64,000 nucleotides of DNA. It comes from Heliopora coerulea. Its lineage: Eukaryota; Cnidaria; Anthozoa; Scleralcyonacea; Helioporidae. Each line of letters begins with the position of its first letter. The first letter of the stretch is position 1. A program made the position numbers and the translations under genes. Shown piece after piece: positions 23,160 through 35,044 of the stretch. The notes beneath the pieces are model-generated. The model worked only from the letters and a program-made list of their open reading frames with translations, was not told the origin of the DNA and searched no databases. The stretch lies in NCBI GenBank assembly GCA_030142905.1, contig JASJOG010000153.1, positions 511,501-575,500 on the forward strand. Direction: 5' to 3'.

Positions 23160-23410
23160 TTGCTAAATTAACTTCTCCCTTTCATCCTCATTAATATCAT
23201 CAGCAAAATAATTATTGGTCAATGCAATCAAGTTTGCTTCTCAACACCAATGTCATAAATTAAAAAAGCTATCCAAATGGACTCATTTTTGCTAAATTAA
23301 CTTGTCCCTTCCATCCTCATCAACATTATGGGCAAAAAAATTAATGATCAATGCAGTTGTGTTTACTTCTCAACACTGATGTCCCAAATTAAAACAAAAA
23401 GCTATCAAAA
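23160..23410. repeat. Tandem duplication, unit about 123 bp
   Basis: Two adjacent units, both starting tttttgctaaattaactt(c/g)tccctt and containing catcctcat, aatgcag/aatgcaatc, ttctcaacac and atgtc...aaattaaa. The first is about 23156-23284 and the second about 23285-23410. No coding. Confidence 0.75.
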
Positions 23411-23840
23411 TTAACTCATTATACCGCCAAAATTTCACACCTCTCTCATCTTAAAACAATAACATAAGCTTCTGATGAAATTGTTTCAGCCACCAATTGT
23501 AAGGCAACCCTTTCATCTGTTTAAGCAATACCATGAATTTCAGCTCACCATGCATGTGCACATTGCTCTTCCAGTTTTTTTATTAATTTCAATTCTATTG
23601 CAATTAATGACTCTTCAAATTGTTAGTTGTTATACACATCAGGCACCAAGGACTGTCAAAACACTGGGGTGTCTTGTGTTGTTTTATTTTGGTTGTGCCA
23701 TCAGGAGACTGAGGATTGTTGTAAGATCAAACATGTAAGTTTTCTCGCCAGAAATTTTCTGCAAATCAAAGCAGTTAAGGCTAAAGTTACGGTCGCTCTG
23801 TGTTCCATGCTGGAGTAGCCAAAAAGTGCAAAGTTTAGCT

Positions 23841-24120
23841 TCACATAACTTTAGTATTATTAAACATACTACTATACAAATTGATAACAACCAGCAAATA
23901 TCTATACATGAGATTATACCCTCTCAACTTATTCATATTGGCCAAGTCCATCTGCCACTGATAATTCACGTCAACCACTTCTGTTTTCAACCATCTATAC
24001 CTATGTCTTGCTCTCGACAAAGATCTGTAACATAATTGTTCACCTTCATTCAATCTCTCTCCAGTAATTTTACAAATCTTTTCACATCATCTTTACTTAT
24101 TTGACTCATTTTACTTTTTT
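23841..24120 (-). pseudogene. Polinton/Maverick-type integrase fragment
   Basis: Minus-strand open stretch with YQWQMDLANMNKLRGYNLMY followed by RYLLVVINLYS. This matches the start of the rve integrase core of polintons (usual form: WQADLVDMxxLxxYNxGYxYLLTVIDVFSK). The first catalytic Asp (QMDL) is retained. The second conserved Asp region is changed (VIN instead of VID). Only the first third of the core is present, truncated at 23841. It lies at the left edge of the strand-asymmetric block 23.8-31.5 kb and reads in the same direction as most frames there. It may be the last gene of a decayed polinton-like or adintovirus-like element. Other rve-bearing elements remain possible. Confidence 0.55.
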
Positions 24121-24683
24121 TTATTGTCATAATATAATCCTTACTTGATACTATCATCACAATTGTTTTTCAGTTATCCTAAAGCAGATCACGACATCCG
24201 CACATCTACTATATACATCAACCAATATTGAGAATTTGTCGATGACCATCTGTCAAAGAAAATTAATTAATTTTTAGATTTTAAAGTGGTTACATAACAT
24301 TCATAAATATCTTTCAAATAATCTTTTAACATCTCCAAATTGGAAAGCATCAAATTTACATCCACATCACTATCAATTAATTTCAAAGAATTTTCACACT
24401 GTTCCACATCCATTTTCAAATTATCGATCAAGTTAGCACAATTTTAAAGTATAAATGTCAAACAATTCAAGTGCTTTTTCATGTAGTTTTAATACAACTT
24501 TAAGTTCTTCTTCAGATCATCATCATCCACTATCATTTCCACATTCTTTCTCAGTTTTTTATTTGCATTCGATGAGGAATAATTTAAATACGAAACCATA
24601 TTCCTTTTGCAGCCACGACCACAAGATGAAGTTATCCTTTGTCTTTGTGGAACGCAACACTCCTCCTCCTTCCCCTCCTGCTT

Positions 24684-24878
24684 TCAAAGAAATTCAGAAA
24701 AATCATATAGCTTTTTTGCTATTTCTTTCAATGGGTCTCTGACACGAACTTGGAAAGTTTGATATTTTTGAAAACCCTGCCATTGATCATGATTGTAAGA
24801 TTCATCATCACCACCATCAGACTGTGACATCGAAGCTGGATCATAGTCAAACTTCATCTGAGCAACGTCATTCACCAT
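24684..24878 (-). CDS. Unrecognised acidic ORF
   Basis: A 64-residue minus-strand frame ending LKEIAKKLYDFSEFL after an acidic, Ser/Asp-rich stretch (SMSQSDGGDDESYNHDQW). No family recognised. Amino-acid usage looks coding rather than random, and it continues upstream in another frame. Probably the C-terminal end of a broken gene of the surrounding block. Confidence 0.3.
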   Translation of the reverse strand: MVNDVAQMKFDYDPASMSQSDGGDDESYNHDQWQGFQKYQTFQVRVRDPLKEIAKKLYDFSEFL

Positions 24879-25056
24879 TTTTTGTTCTTAATATCCCACT
24901 ATCAAATTCTTATATTGATTGTGAGACTCGACCACCAAGCGTTTTTTTGGGTGTTTCTGAAACAACCATGATGATTTTGTCTTCCAATTTTTGATCCTTC
25001 AATTTATTCAGAGAATGAGCGAGATTTGAAACATCCAATTTGTCAAAATCCAAAAA

Positions 25057-25999
25057 TCAAATCCACTCAATTTTATAAGCAATGCAATTGTTAAACTTAT
25101 ATTCATTCACATTTTGGATAATGGTATCATCAATTGATTCACTTTCACCACTTCCTTCCACCTCCACTGTTTCATCAAACACAAACACAATATTTCTTTC
25201 CACAAACAATTTCTTCACAAAAAGACCACTTGAATATGCCTGTGAAAACAACTGCCACTTGCAGTATACTTCATTTTACCAACTCTTCCCAACCCAATCA
25301 TAAACTGGTCAGACACATGTGTCATCGGTGACAAGACAACATAATTTGAAACCAATTTGATTTTTCCGTCCAAAATCAAACTCACATCCACTAACTTATC
25401 ACAGCACGTCTGCATTTTGACTTTCTCTCTGTCATACTTAAATAAATCATCAATTCATCAAAATACACATGACATTTTTCACAATTAAAAACAGCAAACA
25501 AGACACTTCTCAAATAAGTGTCATTCATAGACCTCACAATATCTCCCCACTTCAGTTGCAGAACAACCACCCTTTTTTTAAAGCACGGAAGTACATATGG
25601 AAAAACCATTGACATTTGAGACGAACTTCTATGATTTGATAACATCATTTTAACATGACCCAAATATTTAAAACAGCTTTCATAACCCAAATGAAAAGTG
25701 GACCGACAAACATATTGCTCTTTATTAACAACTATTGACAAACGGACAATTTCGCTTTCAAACCCTCCCATATTCACAACATTTAGTTGACAACAAAAAT
25801 CAGAGACACAAAACCCAACAGATATTTTAAAATATATATAAAGAACCAACATTGTGGCAATCTTATACCACCTATCAAAAACTTTCACCAAAGAAATATA
25901 CGTGTTTTTAACACAAATCATTCCATCATAATCATGATATGTATAATATAACATAATCAATGCGATATCATAAGGTTTATACTTCAATAAAACTGACAA
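25057..25999 (-). pseudogene. Unrecognised minus-strand gene of the strand-biased block
   Basis: The longest uninterrupted frame of this block is 202 residues (25999-25391). Further coding-like pieces continue downstream in other frames (25415-25215, then 25251-25057, the latter with an acidic DETVEVEGSGESESIDD). The protein has Cys residues spread through it (FCCQLN, FNCEKCHVYF) and no signal peptide or known motif. The coding strand is G-rich and C-poor, like neighbouring frames. I cannot assign a function. A structural protein of a large DNA transposon or virus-like element is one possibility. Confidence 0.35.
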
Positions 26000-26089
26000 A
26001 GCATAAATTGCATATGTTGTATCACCTGTGACTTTGAGTTCTCCTTCTTCTCTTCAAAAATCAAAATCACCACCAACTAACCACTTTCT

Positions 26090-26620
26090 TACATAGAAAC
26101 CACCCAATGAACATTCACTTCCCCTTGTCAACCATCAAATTATTAATTTTCTCGTTGTCAATCGTGCATACCAATTTTCTTCAAAAATACTTTGTTTTCT
26201 TTTTTTGTTTCTTAACATAAAACTTTACCATATTTTTCTCATGTTGAATCAAAAATTTTCAATTCACTTCTTTCTTTCCTCAACTTTCTTTTCAAATCCA
26301 CAGTATTTCGTTGTATTTCATGACATCTTTCAGCAACATAGCAGAACTCCTCAAATTCGCATTTCACTTCGAATTTCAAATTGTCAGAACTCAAACACTG
26401 AACCATCTCACCCACTTCACCATTTCTTTATGTTTCCACCACAATTTTTCACAAAAATGACACTCATTTTCAACATTTTCACTCAAATGATCACCACATT
26501 CTTCTTCTGCTTCCTGTTCTTCTGTTTCAATCTTTTCACTGACATCATAGAACAATTAATTGGTATGAAACAAAAATTCACATTCTTTCATCAATACTGC
26601 TAAATTTTTTCCCATATTTT
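26090..26620 (-). pseudogene. Unrecognised coiled-coil-like coding relic
   Basis: Minus-strand frames with strongly charged, helical composition. One contains SEKIETEEQEAEEECGDHL then CHFCEKLWWKHKEMVKW. A second frame continues CEFEEFCYVAERCHEIQR and DLKRKLRKERSELKIFD. The repeated CxxC-like spacing and heptad-like charge pattern suggest a coiled-coil protein interrupted by a shift near 26400. No family recognised. Confidence 0.3.
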
Positions 26621-26684
26621 TTTCTATTTTAATTAACTGAAAACACATAAAATAACAACATATTATATACATAAACTTGTTTAT

Positions 26685-27838
26685 TCATTTATCTCCAGTA
26701 TTTACTACTCTAAATGGATGCAATTTTCGTTTTTGTCCCTCCTTGTTTTCAATCACATTCAATGTCACATTCAATGCTTCTGTCATTTTAATCCATTCCT
26801 TCATCATGTCCCACAGAGATTGTCCTTCTCCAATAACAGCATTTTTAGGACACATGCAATCGTAATATCTTTCCGCAACAGAACCATTTAATTTCTCAGA
26901 ATTTTCCACAGTCACAACAAACACAAATAAATGACATATCATTCCATTCAAAATCATGCACACATCAGGAGTGGTAAACACTTTTTCCTAAACTCTTCAA
27001 AATTATCATTTTTCCATCACACAAATGATTGTTCAATTCCACACATACAATTTTTCTGAAATGTTAAACAAGATGTTCATATAATAAACAAATGTCCATT
27101 TTCCAAATTCAAATTAATTAAATTAATGAAAAAAATAACCATTTCATAATAGTTGCAATTGCCATCAAACTTGACCCATAATGTCACAACATTTCCCTCC
27201 CTAAATTTCACGGTGTTCTCATTACACACCATGCATTTCAATTTATAATATCCGTGGTCATGCCTCGATCCTCTGTCATCTCTCACCAATGCATTCATCA
27301 CCAATCTAACATTCAATTAATTTCTCAAATGCACAGCATGACAAGCACTTTGATACATCTCGAATCCTATCTTTTCGATTTAAGCCTTCTGTAAATGCAT
27401 ACAAGATAAGGTTTATCCAACCTTGGACTGATCGTATCTTCTCCTTTATTTCAAACCCTGTGCAAACGTACTCAAAATTTTGAACTCCACATAGGGTCGA
27501 TCCACAAGCATGCACAAATCACTCATTCCTTTATAATACCCTTTAGTACAATAGCCATCTCTTATGTCGATATGAGGTAAAATCAACAAGTCATCCTGAT
27601 ATTTCTATTCATAATTAATATTCAATAATTGCAAAACATCACCATCAAATACATATGTATCCCCTACAAATATTTTTTCATGTCTAGTTTTGACATCCTT
27701 AATAAACGTACGGACTCCCTTACTGTAAGATGCATAATTAATTCTATACAATTCAAACCCAACCACTCCTTCAGGATTTGTTCTAGTAAGATCAGCTTTT
27801 CTTACTGTCCTGCCCATGTAAGATCGTGTTCTTATCAC
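26685..27838 (-). pseudogene. Unrecognised minus-strand coding relic (27.8-26.7 kb)
   Basis: Several minus-strand pieces follow each other in shifted frames. 27838-27605 contains NPEGVVGFELYRINY and KIFVGDTYVFDGDVLQL. 27515-27306 contains IRSVQGWINLILYAFTEGL. 27316-27077 contains YYKLKCMVCNENTVKFREG, and 26981-26685 contains AERYYDCMCPKNAVIGEG. Composition is coding-like with conserved-looking Cys. It reads in the same direction as the other frames of the block. Family unknown. Confidence 0.35.
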
Positions 27839-28685
27839 ACATCACTTATTAGTGTCAAAATCTGCATCAAACATTGTTCAACCCCATTGATTGTTGGGTA
27901 TAAAACAGAAGTATTTTCATTATCTTCCAAAATCCAACTCAGCATAATATCCATCCATAAGCTTAGGTAATAGATTATCAATTGTTGGTCTATCCAGTCC
28001 ATTTCACCCTACTCTTATCAAATATTTATTTGAAAGTAACAACTGGAACTTTGGTTCTCCTCACAATCATACTTGATTCAGGATCATCATGGAGAAATTT
28101 TACAGTTTTTGCAATTATTTTCTCCATACTTATGTTCATATCTTTCTCTCATTTATTCTCACAGAAAAGGAAGAGAAATTCGTTCAACAGGACAGTCACT
28201 CAGAGCCATTCTGTATGATCACCTGACAAACAAATTCACGGAAGTTGTCAATTCAATGGTCAAAAAACAAACATTCCAAATAATTATCATAACAACCATC
28301 AAATCACAATAAATACATATTAATTCTATTGTCACGTGTTATCCTTTCAAAATATACCCAACCTGACAGAAACTTTTTCACACATCAAAGATTTCCATAT
28401 CTCTTTCCTCATCCCACTTGCATTCCTCTCGACTTTTGGTAAAGACAGTTACCCACGTATTTCCACCCCCTTTTACTCAAATGTCTCGACTGTTGAGAAT
28501 CAGCAATCGTGTCATGCAACATGTTAATATATGCCTTCACTAACATTTTTTCATGCTATCATTATTATTTCATTTGATTTTTTGTTTGTTTGTTTTTTTT
28601 TGGGTTGAAAACCCCTCCCTGATATGGGATGCCCATCCACTGAGTACAGAAGATGCAGATTACCTCATTTAATACTTATTGAAGA

Positions 28686-29700
28686 ATGTCTCGATGTAGC
28701 CAGTCTCAACAGTTTTGTGTAAATCTTTCAAAACTGACGTTCTACCTGCGTATTATCTCTTTTCCTCTTTCTTTTGAAAGTTCAAGTCACAAATCATTGT
28801 GGAAGAAAATTACCCTTACACCTCATTTTGGTGGTGAGCACACAAAACCACCACCCCAAGAGTTATCAAATTTCACTTTGCCATTAGAAAAGAAAAAGTC
28901 CAAAATTTCTTTTATCATGATTGAATTCATACTTATTGGAAATGTTGTGAGAGAAATCATCAATGTTGATACGAATGTCAAGGGCATGTTTTATTTAACC
29001 TCTTTATCAGTCCAATAGAAAAACCAATAAGCAAAATTATTGCAGCTCACGTGTGAAGTTGTATTATAGTGTTTTTTTTTTTCTTCCTTGGTGATTGTGA
29101 TGGCATTCCTCACCCTAACTTTCCTACTGTATGACAATCTACTCCTTCCACAAACAGATTTGAGTCAGCTGAAAGACTTTTTTTGTCACAAACTGTTAAC
29201 TACTCTGAAATTACCCATCAGTATTTCACTCCAAAGAGATCTTCAAAACTTTATGAACACTCACTGGAAAGAAACGTTCCTAGCCTCGAGGAATGGGAAA
29301 AAAAGTATTGCTCTCAACTTCTTCAGAAGTGAAAAGTATATCTATGTTGCCTTTCTATAATTCAAAAATCTCTCAGCAAAATTACAACCTTGGCACTTGA
29401 AAAATTTAAAAAAAAGCCACTGACGAAGAAATTATTAAACACCGATTATATTCAAAGGTGGAAAGACTTATCTAAAATATGAAGTATCACTTCGCTGTAA
29501 CCAAAGAATGAGGTCCTATATAAATGTGACGGAACAGAGTCACTTCTGGGACAAAGAAAATGAAACAGAAAAAAACAATCACAAGGCTTTTGAACTGGAC
29601 AAACACATCACAGAGGAAATAATGATTAAACCAGATTAACAGATGAAAATTGAGCTCTTTTTCACAAGGAAGAAATAAACACAATGTGACGCCTTAAGAA
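28686..29700 (+). pseudogene. Unrecognised plus-strand coding relic
   Basis: Opposite orientation to the preceding pieces. 28686-29018 encodes 110 residues (with LTPHFGGEHTKPPPQELSNF), then 29088-29360 encodes 90 residues (with TDLSQLKDFFCHKLLTTL and RDLQNFMNTHWKETF). In another frame there follows RSYINVTEQSHFWDKENETE. The change of strand suggests two gene blocks facing one another. No family recognised. Confidence 0.3.
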
Positions 29701-30129
29701 GCTGAAAACGTGTGTTGAAGGTTGGGTTCAAAGTTTTCTTGTCATGACACATCCAGGATTGACAGTCTGGAAAGATGGCAGAAGGAAATATTGTATGTCA
29801 GTCGTTGCATGTGGTCTGCTAGAAATATGTATAAATTGTACATCTAAAGGGTTCTTCCTTATTCTATTTCTTCTGGAGTGACACCTGCTTCCTCAAATCT
29901 TATGTGAGTCAACCTATTCAGCATCACCCCAATATTGCCACCACATTCCCTTCTTGTTTGTTTCACATCTATATATTCAGCTTCAAAATCACCAATAGTG
30001 GTTGCCATTCACCTTCCATATTACATTCAGTTTCTTGAATTCTTCATGGAACAACTTCAAGAGTAAGACATCACTTCCATTCAACACAATTGAAAAGTAA
30101 ACAAAACGCCTATTTTCAACAAAAAGATG

Positions 30130-30381
30130 GATTAGACACGAGAAGAAGAGACACCAGATGAATTGGACACCTCCTCATCCTTCAATCCAAACCTCCAATT
30201 GTCTCCACCGACAAAATGTGTTTCGTGTTTGCTTGTCATAAACTTCCAATCCAAAGTGATTCCTTGCCATCACTTTGGGATGTGTTGTCAGAGAGAGTTC
30301 ACACCAACATTTCCACTTGCTTTTTGTTTGCCTTCCATCAAGAAAATGACTGACTTTTTCCCCTTAAAAAATCACAAATAG
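30130..30381 (+). pseudogene. Possible RING-finger relic
   Basis: The plus-strand frame contains CVSCLL, then VIPCHHFGMCCQ, then CLPSIKKMTDFF. The layout (CxxC, PCxHxxxCC, a late Cys-Leu-Pro pattern) resembles the small RING finger found at the C-terminus of IAP-like and other E3 ligases, with the third Cys pair damaged. It ends at a stop at 30381. The upstream part is acidic. Domain call is tentative. Confidence 0.35.
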
Positions 30382-30419
30382 ATTTTCAGCAAGCCCAAAC
30401 AAACCAATGCCAGTTCAAC

Positions 30420-31480
30420 TCACATTGTAAACTTATCCAACTGTTCCTCCCGAACACACACAAAGAAAACAACACAATGACCAAACATCAACTTCACTTC
30501 AATACTCCGATTAATCAGTTTTTTTTTCTTTTTCGTGGCGAAAAGGAAATGCAGAATTTTTTTTTTTCGTTTTTTCTTCTTCAAGTACTTCAACAACAAG
30601 AAAATCTCCCACCAAAAGTAAAAAACAAGCAAAAATAATTATTTCAGCACATGGAATCAATCCATTCCTTTGGCTGGTCATTGTCACAAATTTGAACACC
30701 GTACTTGGAAAATTTTGGATTTGGCAAAAGCACAAAAACCATCGTGGTTGTGTACAACAACCAGCAAATTCGCGGGAAAAGTTGAAAGACATATTTCACT
30801 GATTTTGAAAATAAATAAACATGACCCCAAGATCTACAAAATCCTTTGCAAACTTTAAAAACGTTCACTTGTCATCATCTTACTTTCACAAACATTCCTT
30901 CTTCTATGTCATATATCCTTTCACTCTGAATGACCACAAAAATAGATGAGCACAATTCAAAACATTCCGTAATTAATATCAAGCAAGGCATCCTACACAA
31001 TCTGCACTCTGTGGGACCTTTTGGACCACCAGTCAATTGCAACAGCATTGTTTATATACCCAATTAATCATGATAAACATATTCAACACTAACTAACCAA
31101 AATATTTTTTCCCACCGTCTCCACAAGATTCCAAAACTTGATTCACACCTTCCTATTTTCCCTATTATCTGAATAACCACAACACAAATGCTGATATTTT
31201 GCCAATTTCCTTGTCATACCCAACCAATCACATACTCGACATTCACCTCCGTCTGTCAACAAGAACAATCGAAATGACAATCAAGAGATTGCCAGACCGT
31301 TCCACATCACGAGCAAGGAGTTTGAGTCAACCGCCTGTGGATTCTTGCTTCTTAACCACCAAAACTTCACAGAAAACCAAAAACAAACTTCACCAATGGA
31401 TTCCTAACATTGCCAGGAACATTCTCATGTTAAATGTTACACAAACACTCTGGAAAACAATGGCTTGATGCTTATCAACT
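30420..31480. other. Right part of the strand-asymmetric block, unresolved
   Basis: Short open frames on both strands (for example plus 31199-31468, basic and Ser/Thr-rich). Plus-strand sequence remains poor in G. No motif recognised. Confidence 0.3.
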
Positions 31481-31780
31481 CTAGGGTTACTCCTCCTCCT
31501 CAACCTTTGACAACATGTCTTCACTTCTTTGTTGCTCTTTTGGCATCACTGATCTGAAAAATAGTCAGCCGTGGCGGCCATACTGGAGTGACCACTTTTC
31601 AAGGTGTGCTGTATATTTTGTGTATGTTACATCAAAGAAATTGGAGGAGAACTTTCAACATGTGTAGGTTCTTGGTGTATAATTGTCAAATTTTAACTGA
31701 ACATGCCAAGGAGAGACAACAGCCTTGAAAATTGTCCAATTTTCTTTAAAATTATTGATTTTCCTGTGATAAATAATTTT

Positions 31781-32002
31781 GGATTATACAAGGGCCGTTT
31801 GTGGCCTGAAGTGTAATACAGATTATATAAGAAATACGAGACGAGATTTAATAATACAAAGTCTTTATTTTCACTCCAAAATAAACAAAATAGAGTGACT
31901 AAAAGCCCAGTAAACAATAACTCCAACTCCCTCCGATCAACGTCCTCGGTCAAACATGTCACTGTCCCAGTCTCCTCGTCTTTTTTGAGAATGTATTCAA
32001 CC
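31781..32002 (-). repeat. DIRS downstream terminal repeat with outer edge
   Basis: 31861-32002 is the inverted counterpart of 36220-36370 (for example cactccaaaataaacaaaat against attttgtttattttggagtg). 31781-31850 is the outer edge copied in the internal complementary region. Confidence 0.9.
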
Positions 32003-32050
32003 TGTAACAAAACAAAGCAAAGAGCAAGTAGGGAGGGTGGGATTGCATTG

Positions 32051-32158
32051 TTAAATCTCATCCTGTATTTCTTATATAATCTGTATTACACTTCAGGCCA
32101 CAAGCGGTCCTTGTATAATCCAAAATTATACTTCAAAATACTCGACTCAATTTAACAA
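32051..32158 (-). repeat. DIRS internal complementary region
   Basis: 32051-32120 is the reverse complement of the left outer edge (31781-31850), and 32121-32158 that of the right outer edge (36372-36409). The two halves meet at ttgtataatcc/aaaattatacttc, as expected for a template that joins the two ends into a circle. Confidence 0.9.
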
Positions 32159-32165
32159 TGCATGT

Positions 32166-33000
32166 TTAAAGCTGTAAATTCCCTTCCCAGTCACCAGACA
32201 AAATGGCTCGGACAACTGTGGTGTTAAATTGAGATCGATAACAAAATTTCTGAAATGTATTTTCTTGTGACCAGTCTCCGAGTTGCAATATATCTGAGGT
32301 AGACACTCCCCAATTAGCAGCGGTAGTAGATGAAGCACTGAGTTGAATGCGCCTTAAAAATAGCAGTATCAATACCTGACAAAAATATCTCCTTAATCTA
32401 GCAAGCTATAGTACTAGAAGACACCAGTTTAAATGGCTTAAATAACGATAGGAATAACAGATTTGGTTGATCCAGAAGCAAAGTTCTATAAGCACTAGTA
32501 TGTCATTCATACTCCTCAAGACAGGCACAAGGGCACAAGTTGAGATCTTCATTAAACCTGGCATGGAAACACAACTAACATTTTGCTGGTTTTTAAACAG
32601 ACTTGGTAAGGGCTGCAGAATTAAATACCACTCCCTCTGGGTAAAACCATCTAAAATGTAAATTTCCAGCTGATAATTTGGAACACTGGCTGGGAACTCT
32701 CAAAGACAACAACATCGCGAATTTTTGAGTCAACATTTTTGTTGATAATAAACTGTTGCTCCCTGGAGATTTTAGAAAGCAGACAACTTTTGAAACATCC
32801 CATGTCTCTGTGTAGCGTGGAAGAGGGGGCCTTAAAAACCCCTTAAAAATTGGGATACAAGTGGATGGGAACCAACTTTTTGGGCATCAATCTGAGACAA
32901 AATAGCAGATAGAGCTGATCTATATACATTAAGACTGTGATATGCATGACCTGCTTGAAATTGACAGCACAAAAAATTTAGGACTGCTGCAAGAGGTGGT
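32166..33000 (-). pseudogene. DIRS tyrosine recombinase relic
   Basis: Minus-strand frames give the DIRS recombinase in order. First come SALSAILSQIDAQKVGSHPL and VSQFLRGFLRPPLPRYTETW (about 32900-32800), then a region with TQKFAMLLSLRVPSQCSKL. The catalytic C-terminal part follows (VSSSTIARLRRYF, about 32430; ASSTTAANWGVSTSDILQL, about 32320; DWSQENTFQKFCYRS to 32240). The usual HxxR box is degenerate here (SASSTTA), while the region of the nucleophilic Tyr is recognisable. The enzyme would insert the circular DNA. Frameshifts and the altered box make it inactive. Confidence 0.75.
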
Positions 33001-34950
33001 GAAATGGGATCACAGTGGTGTTCTTGGTAGTATTGGGGTGCCAGGCTGACAAAAGGATTTCCCTAACCTCTGTTAGAAATTTGCACTGTTTTGAATGATC
33101 TATGGAGACAAGCCACCCAGCTAAGTGGAGGTGACCCATTGGGTGTACTTCCTGATCCCTCATCAAGAAGAAATGGTCCTGGAGAAGTAGAACTGGATTG
33201 TCTATGCATAGTCCCAGAAGTAAAGGGTACCATGCTTGTGCTGGCCAAACTGGTGTCACAATAACCAATTCTGCAACCTGTTGTACTTGGACTTGCCTGA
33301 GGCAACGACCTATCAACAAAAAAGGGGGAAAGGCATACCCCTTCCATTGGCTCCAGGGCCTCATGATTGGGTTTCCAACTCACAAATTTGTGATTGGGTT
33401 TCCAACTCACAAATTTGGGAAGTTGCCTGGTCAAGCAGCTTGCAAACAGGTCTATCCCTAGGGGACCCCATAATTTGTCGAGGGCTACAAAAACCTGCTT
33501 GTGAATTGAGTCTCCAATCGCTTGAGTCCTGAAAGACCCTCGACTCCAAGTCAGCTAGAGTATTGGTTACCCCTCGGATATGTTGTGCAGTGAGGTTGAT
33601 GTGGTCAGCTAGGCACCATGTCCATAAATCATGGACCAGGCTGTTTAGAACAAATCAGTGGGTCCCCCCTAGTTTGTTGAAACACTGTCCATGAGAAGGA
33701 TGTGCACTTTCCCCACTCCTTTTCCAAACGTCTTTACTGCAAGAGACCCAGCTAGAAGATCTAGACAATTTATGTGAAGCTCCTTCTCCTCGGGAGACCA
33801 ATGCCCCCTGTGCTTATTCCCTGGTAATAGGCACCCCAACCCTTAGCTGAAGCATCTGTTTCTATTGTCAGTTGGACAGGCTGTCTCAGAATGGCTCGCC
33901 CATTCCAAACAATTAGATGGTCTCTCCACCATCGAACCTCCTGTACTGCTTGATAATTGAGATGTACGATAGTCTCGTAAGACTGGAACTGTCTCAGTGC
34001 CTGTTTTTTTGCAAATTGGAGATAGCAATAATGGAGAGGGGCTGGAAAAATTGTCTGGATGGAAGAAGTTAGGAGCCCCAGGAATTTTGATAATTCTTGA
34101 ACTGATGGGTTTGGATTGTCTAGTAGATTTTGACACTTCTTTCAATTTCTGATTTTGTCTCCTGGGAGAAGGATTGTTTGGGTTTGTGAATTTATTTCGA
34201 AACCGATAAACTCTATTACCTGGCCTGGTTTTAAATAAGACTTTTTGTAATTTACTACAAACCCTAAGCCCTCTAAAAGGTATACTGCTGTTGATGCATG
34301 TTTCAAGGCTAGGTCTTGAGATTTGGACATAATTAGGATATTGTCCAGATAAATGATTATTCTCAACTCCATTTGTCTTAAAATGGAAACTACAAGCTTG
34401 AGTAGCTTGGTGAACACCCTGGGTGCACTTGCAAGACCAAAGGGGAGGCATGCAAACTCCCACATGTTGTCTTTCCGAAGAAAGCGGAGATACTTTTAGT
34501 GTTTGTGCCAAATATGTACAGTTAGGTAGGCATCTTTCAGATCTATTTTGACCAAATAATGCACTTTTTTCAACAGATCCTTCAACATATGGATCCCCTC
34601 CATCTTGAAATGCTTGTAGGGAATCTTCTGATTCAACGGTTTCAAATTTACTACAGGGCACTGCTCCCTCCTTTTTTGCGTACAAGAAACAGGGTACTTA
34701 AAAACCCCTGCTCTGTATTGGCAGGGGAAACTAAGTGGATGGCCTCCTTTGAAGCTAGTTTTTGTACTTCGGTCTCTATTAGTACTTGATTTTCTACACT
34801 TACTATCATTGGCTTGGGTGGGTAACTTTGGACAGGGGTCTCCAAAAAATCTCTTTGATATCCCCCGACAACTTGCAGGACCCAAGGATCTTGTGTGATT
34901 AGTTCTCAATTTGGTAGAAAGTGTTTTAGTCATCCTGCAATGGGACAACT
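33000..34950 (-). pseudogene. DIRS reverse transcriptase-RNase H relic
   Basis: Read from 34950 down. The N-terminal part shows PLNQKIPYKHFKMEGIHML and KKVHYLVKIDLKDAYLTVHI (motif A with KIDLKDAY). Then follow MWEFACLPFGLASAPRVFTK, the catalytic box IIYLDNILIM (YLDD expected, so the second Asp is Asn), and GFVVNYKKSYLKPGQVIEFI. RNase H follows in other frames (GWGAYYQG...STGGI near 33830, then LNSQAGFCSPRQIMGSP near 33500) and the linker AFPPFLLIGRCLRQVQV (about 33320). Shifts near 34480, 34150 and 33840 break the frame. It would copy the element RNA. Loss of the second Asp alone should abolish polymerisation. Confidence 0.85.
33366..33420. repeat. Short tandem repeat, 26 bp unit x2
   Basis: gattgggtttccaactcacaaattt occurs twice in a row within the DIRS RNase H-recombinase linker. 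It is a local duplication inside the relic. Confidence 0.85.
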
Positions 34951-35044
34951 GACATTTAAAGGAGTTAAGGTAAAGACATATCTGTTGGTAGATGTGAACT
35001 TGTTTTTAGGATTGGCTGGGACTGCTGTGTCTTGGGAAGCTGGC

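Noticed and set aside
23800..23830. ccatgctggagtagcc similar to ccatactggagtgacc at 31578
   Set aside because: Short, imperfect and in direct orientation; not enough to call paired element ends.
26205..26603. Plus-strand 132-residue Phe/Thr-rich frame
   Set aside because: Opposite strand of a charged, coiled-coil-like minus-strand reading; composition is that of a reverse-complement shadow.
31895..32155. Plus-strand frame of 86 residues in the DIRS end
   Set aside because: It crosses the terminal repeat and internal complementary region; an artefact of structural repeats.
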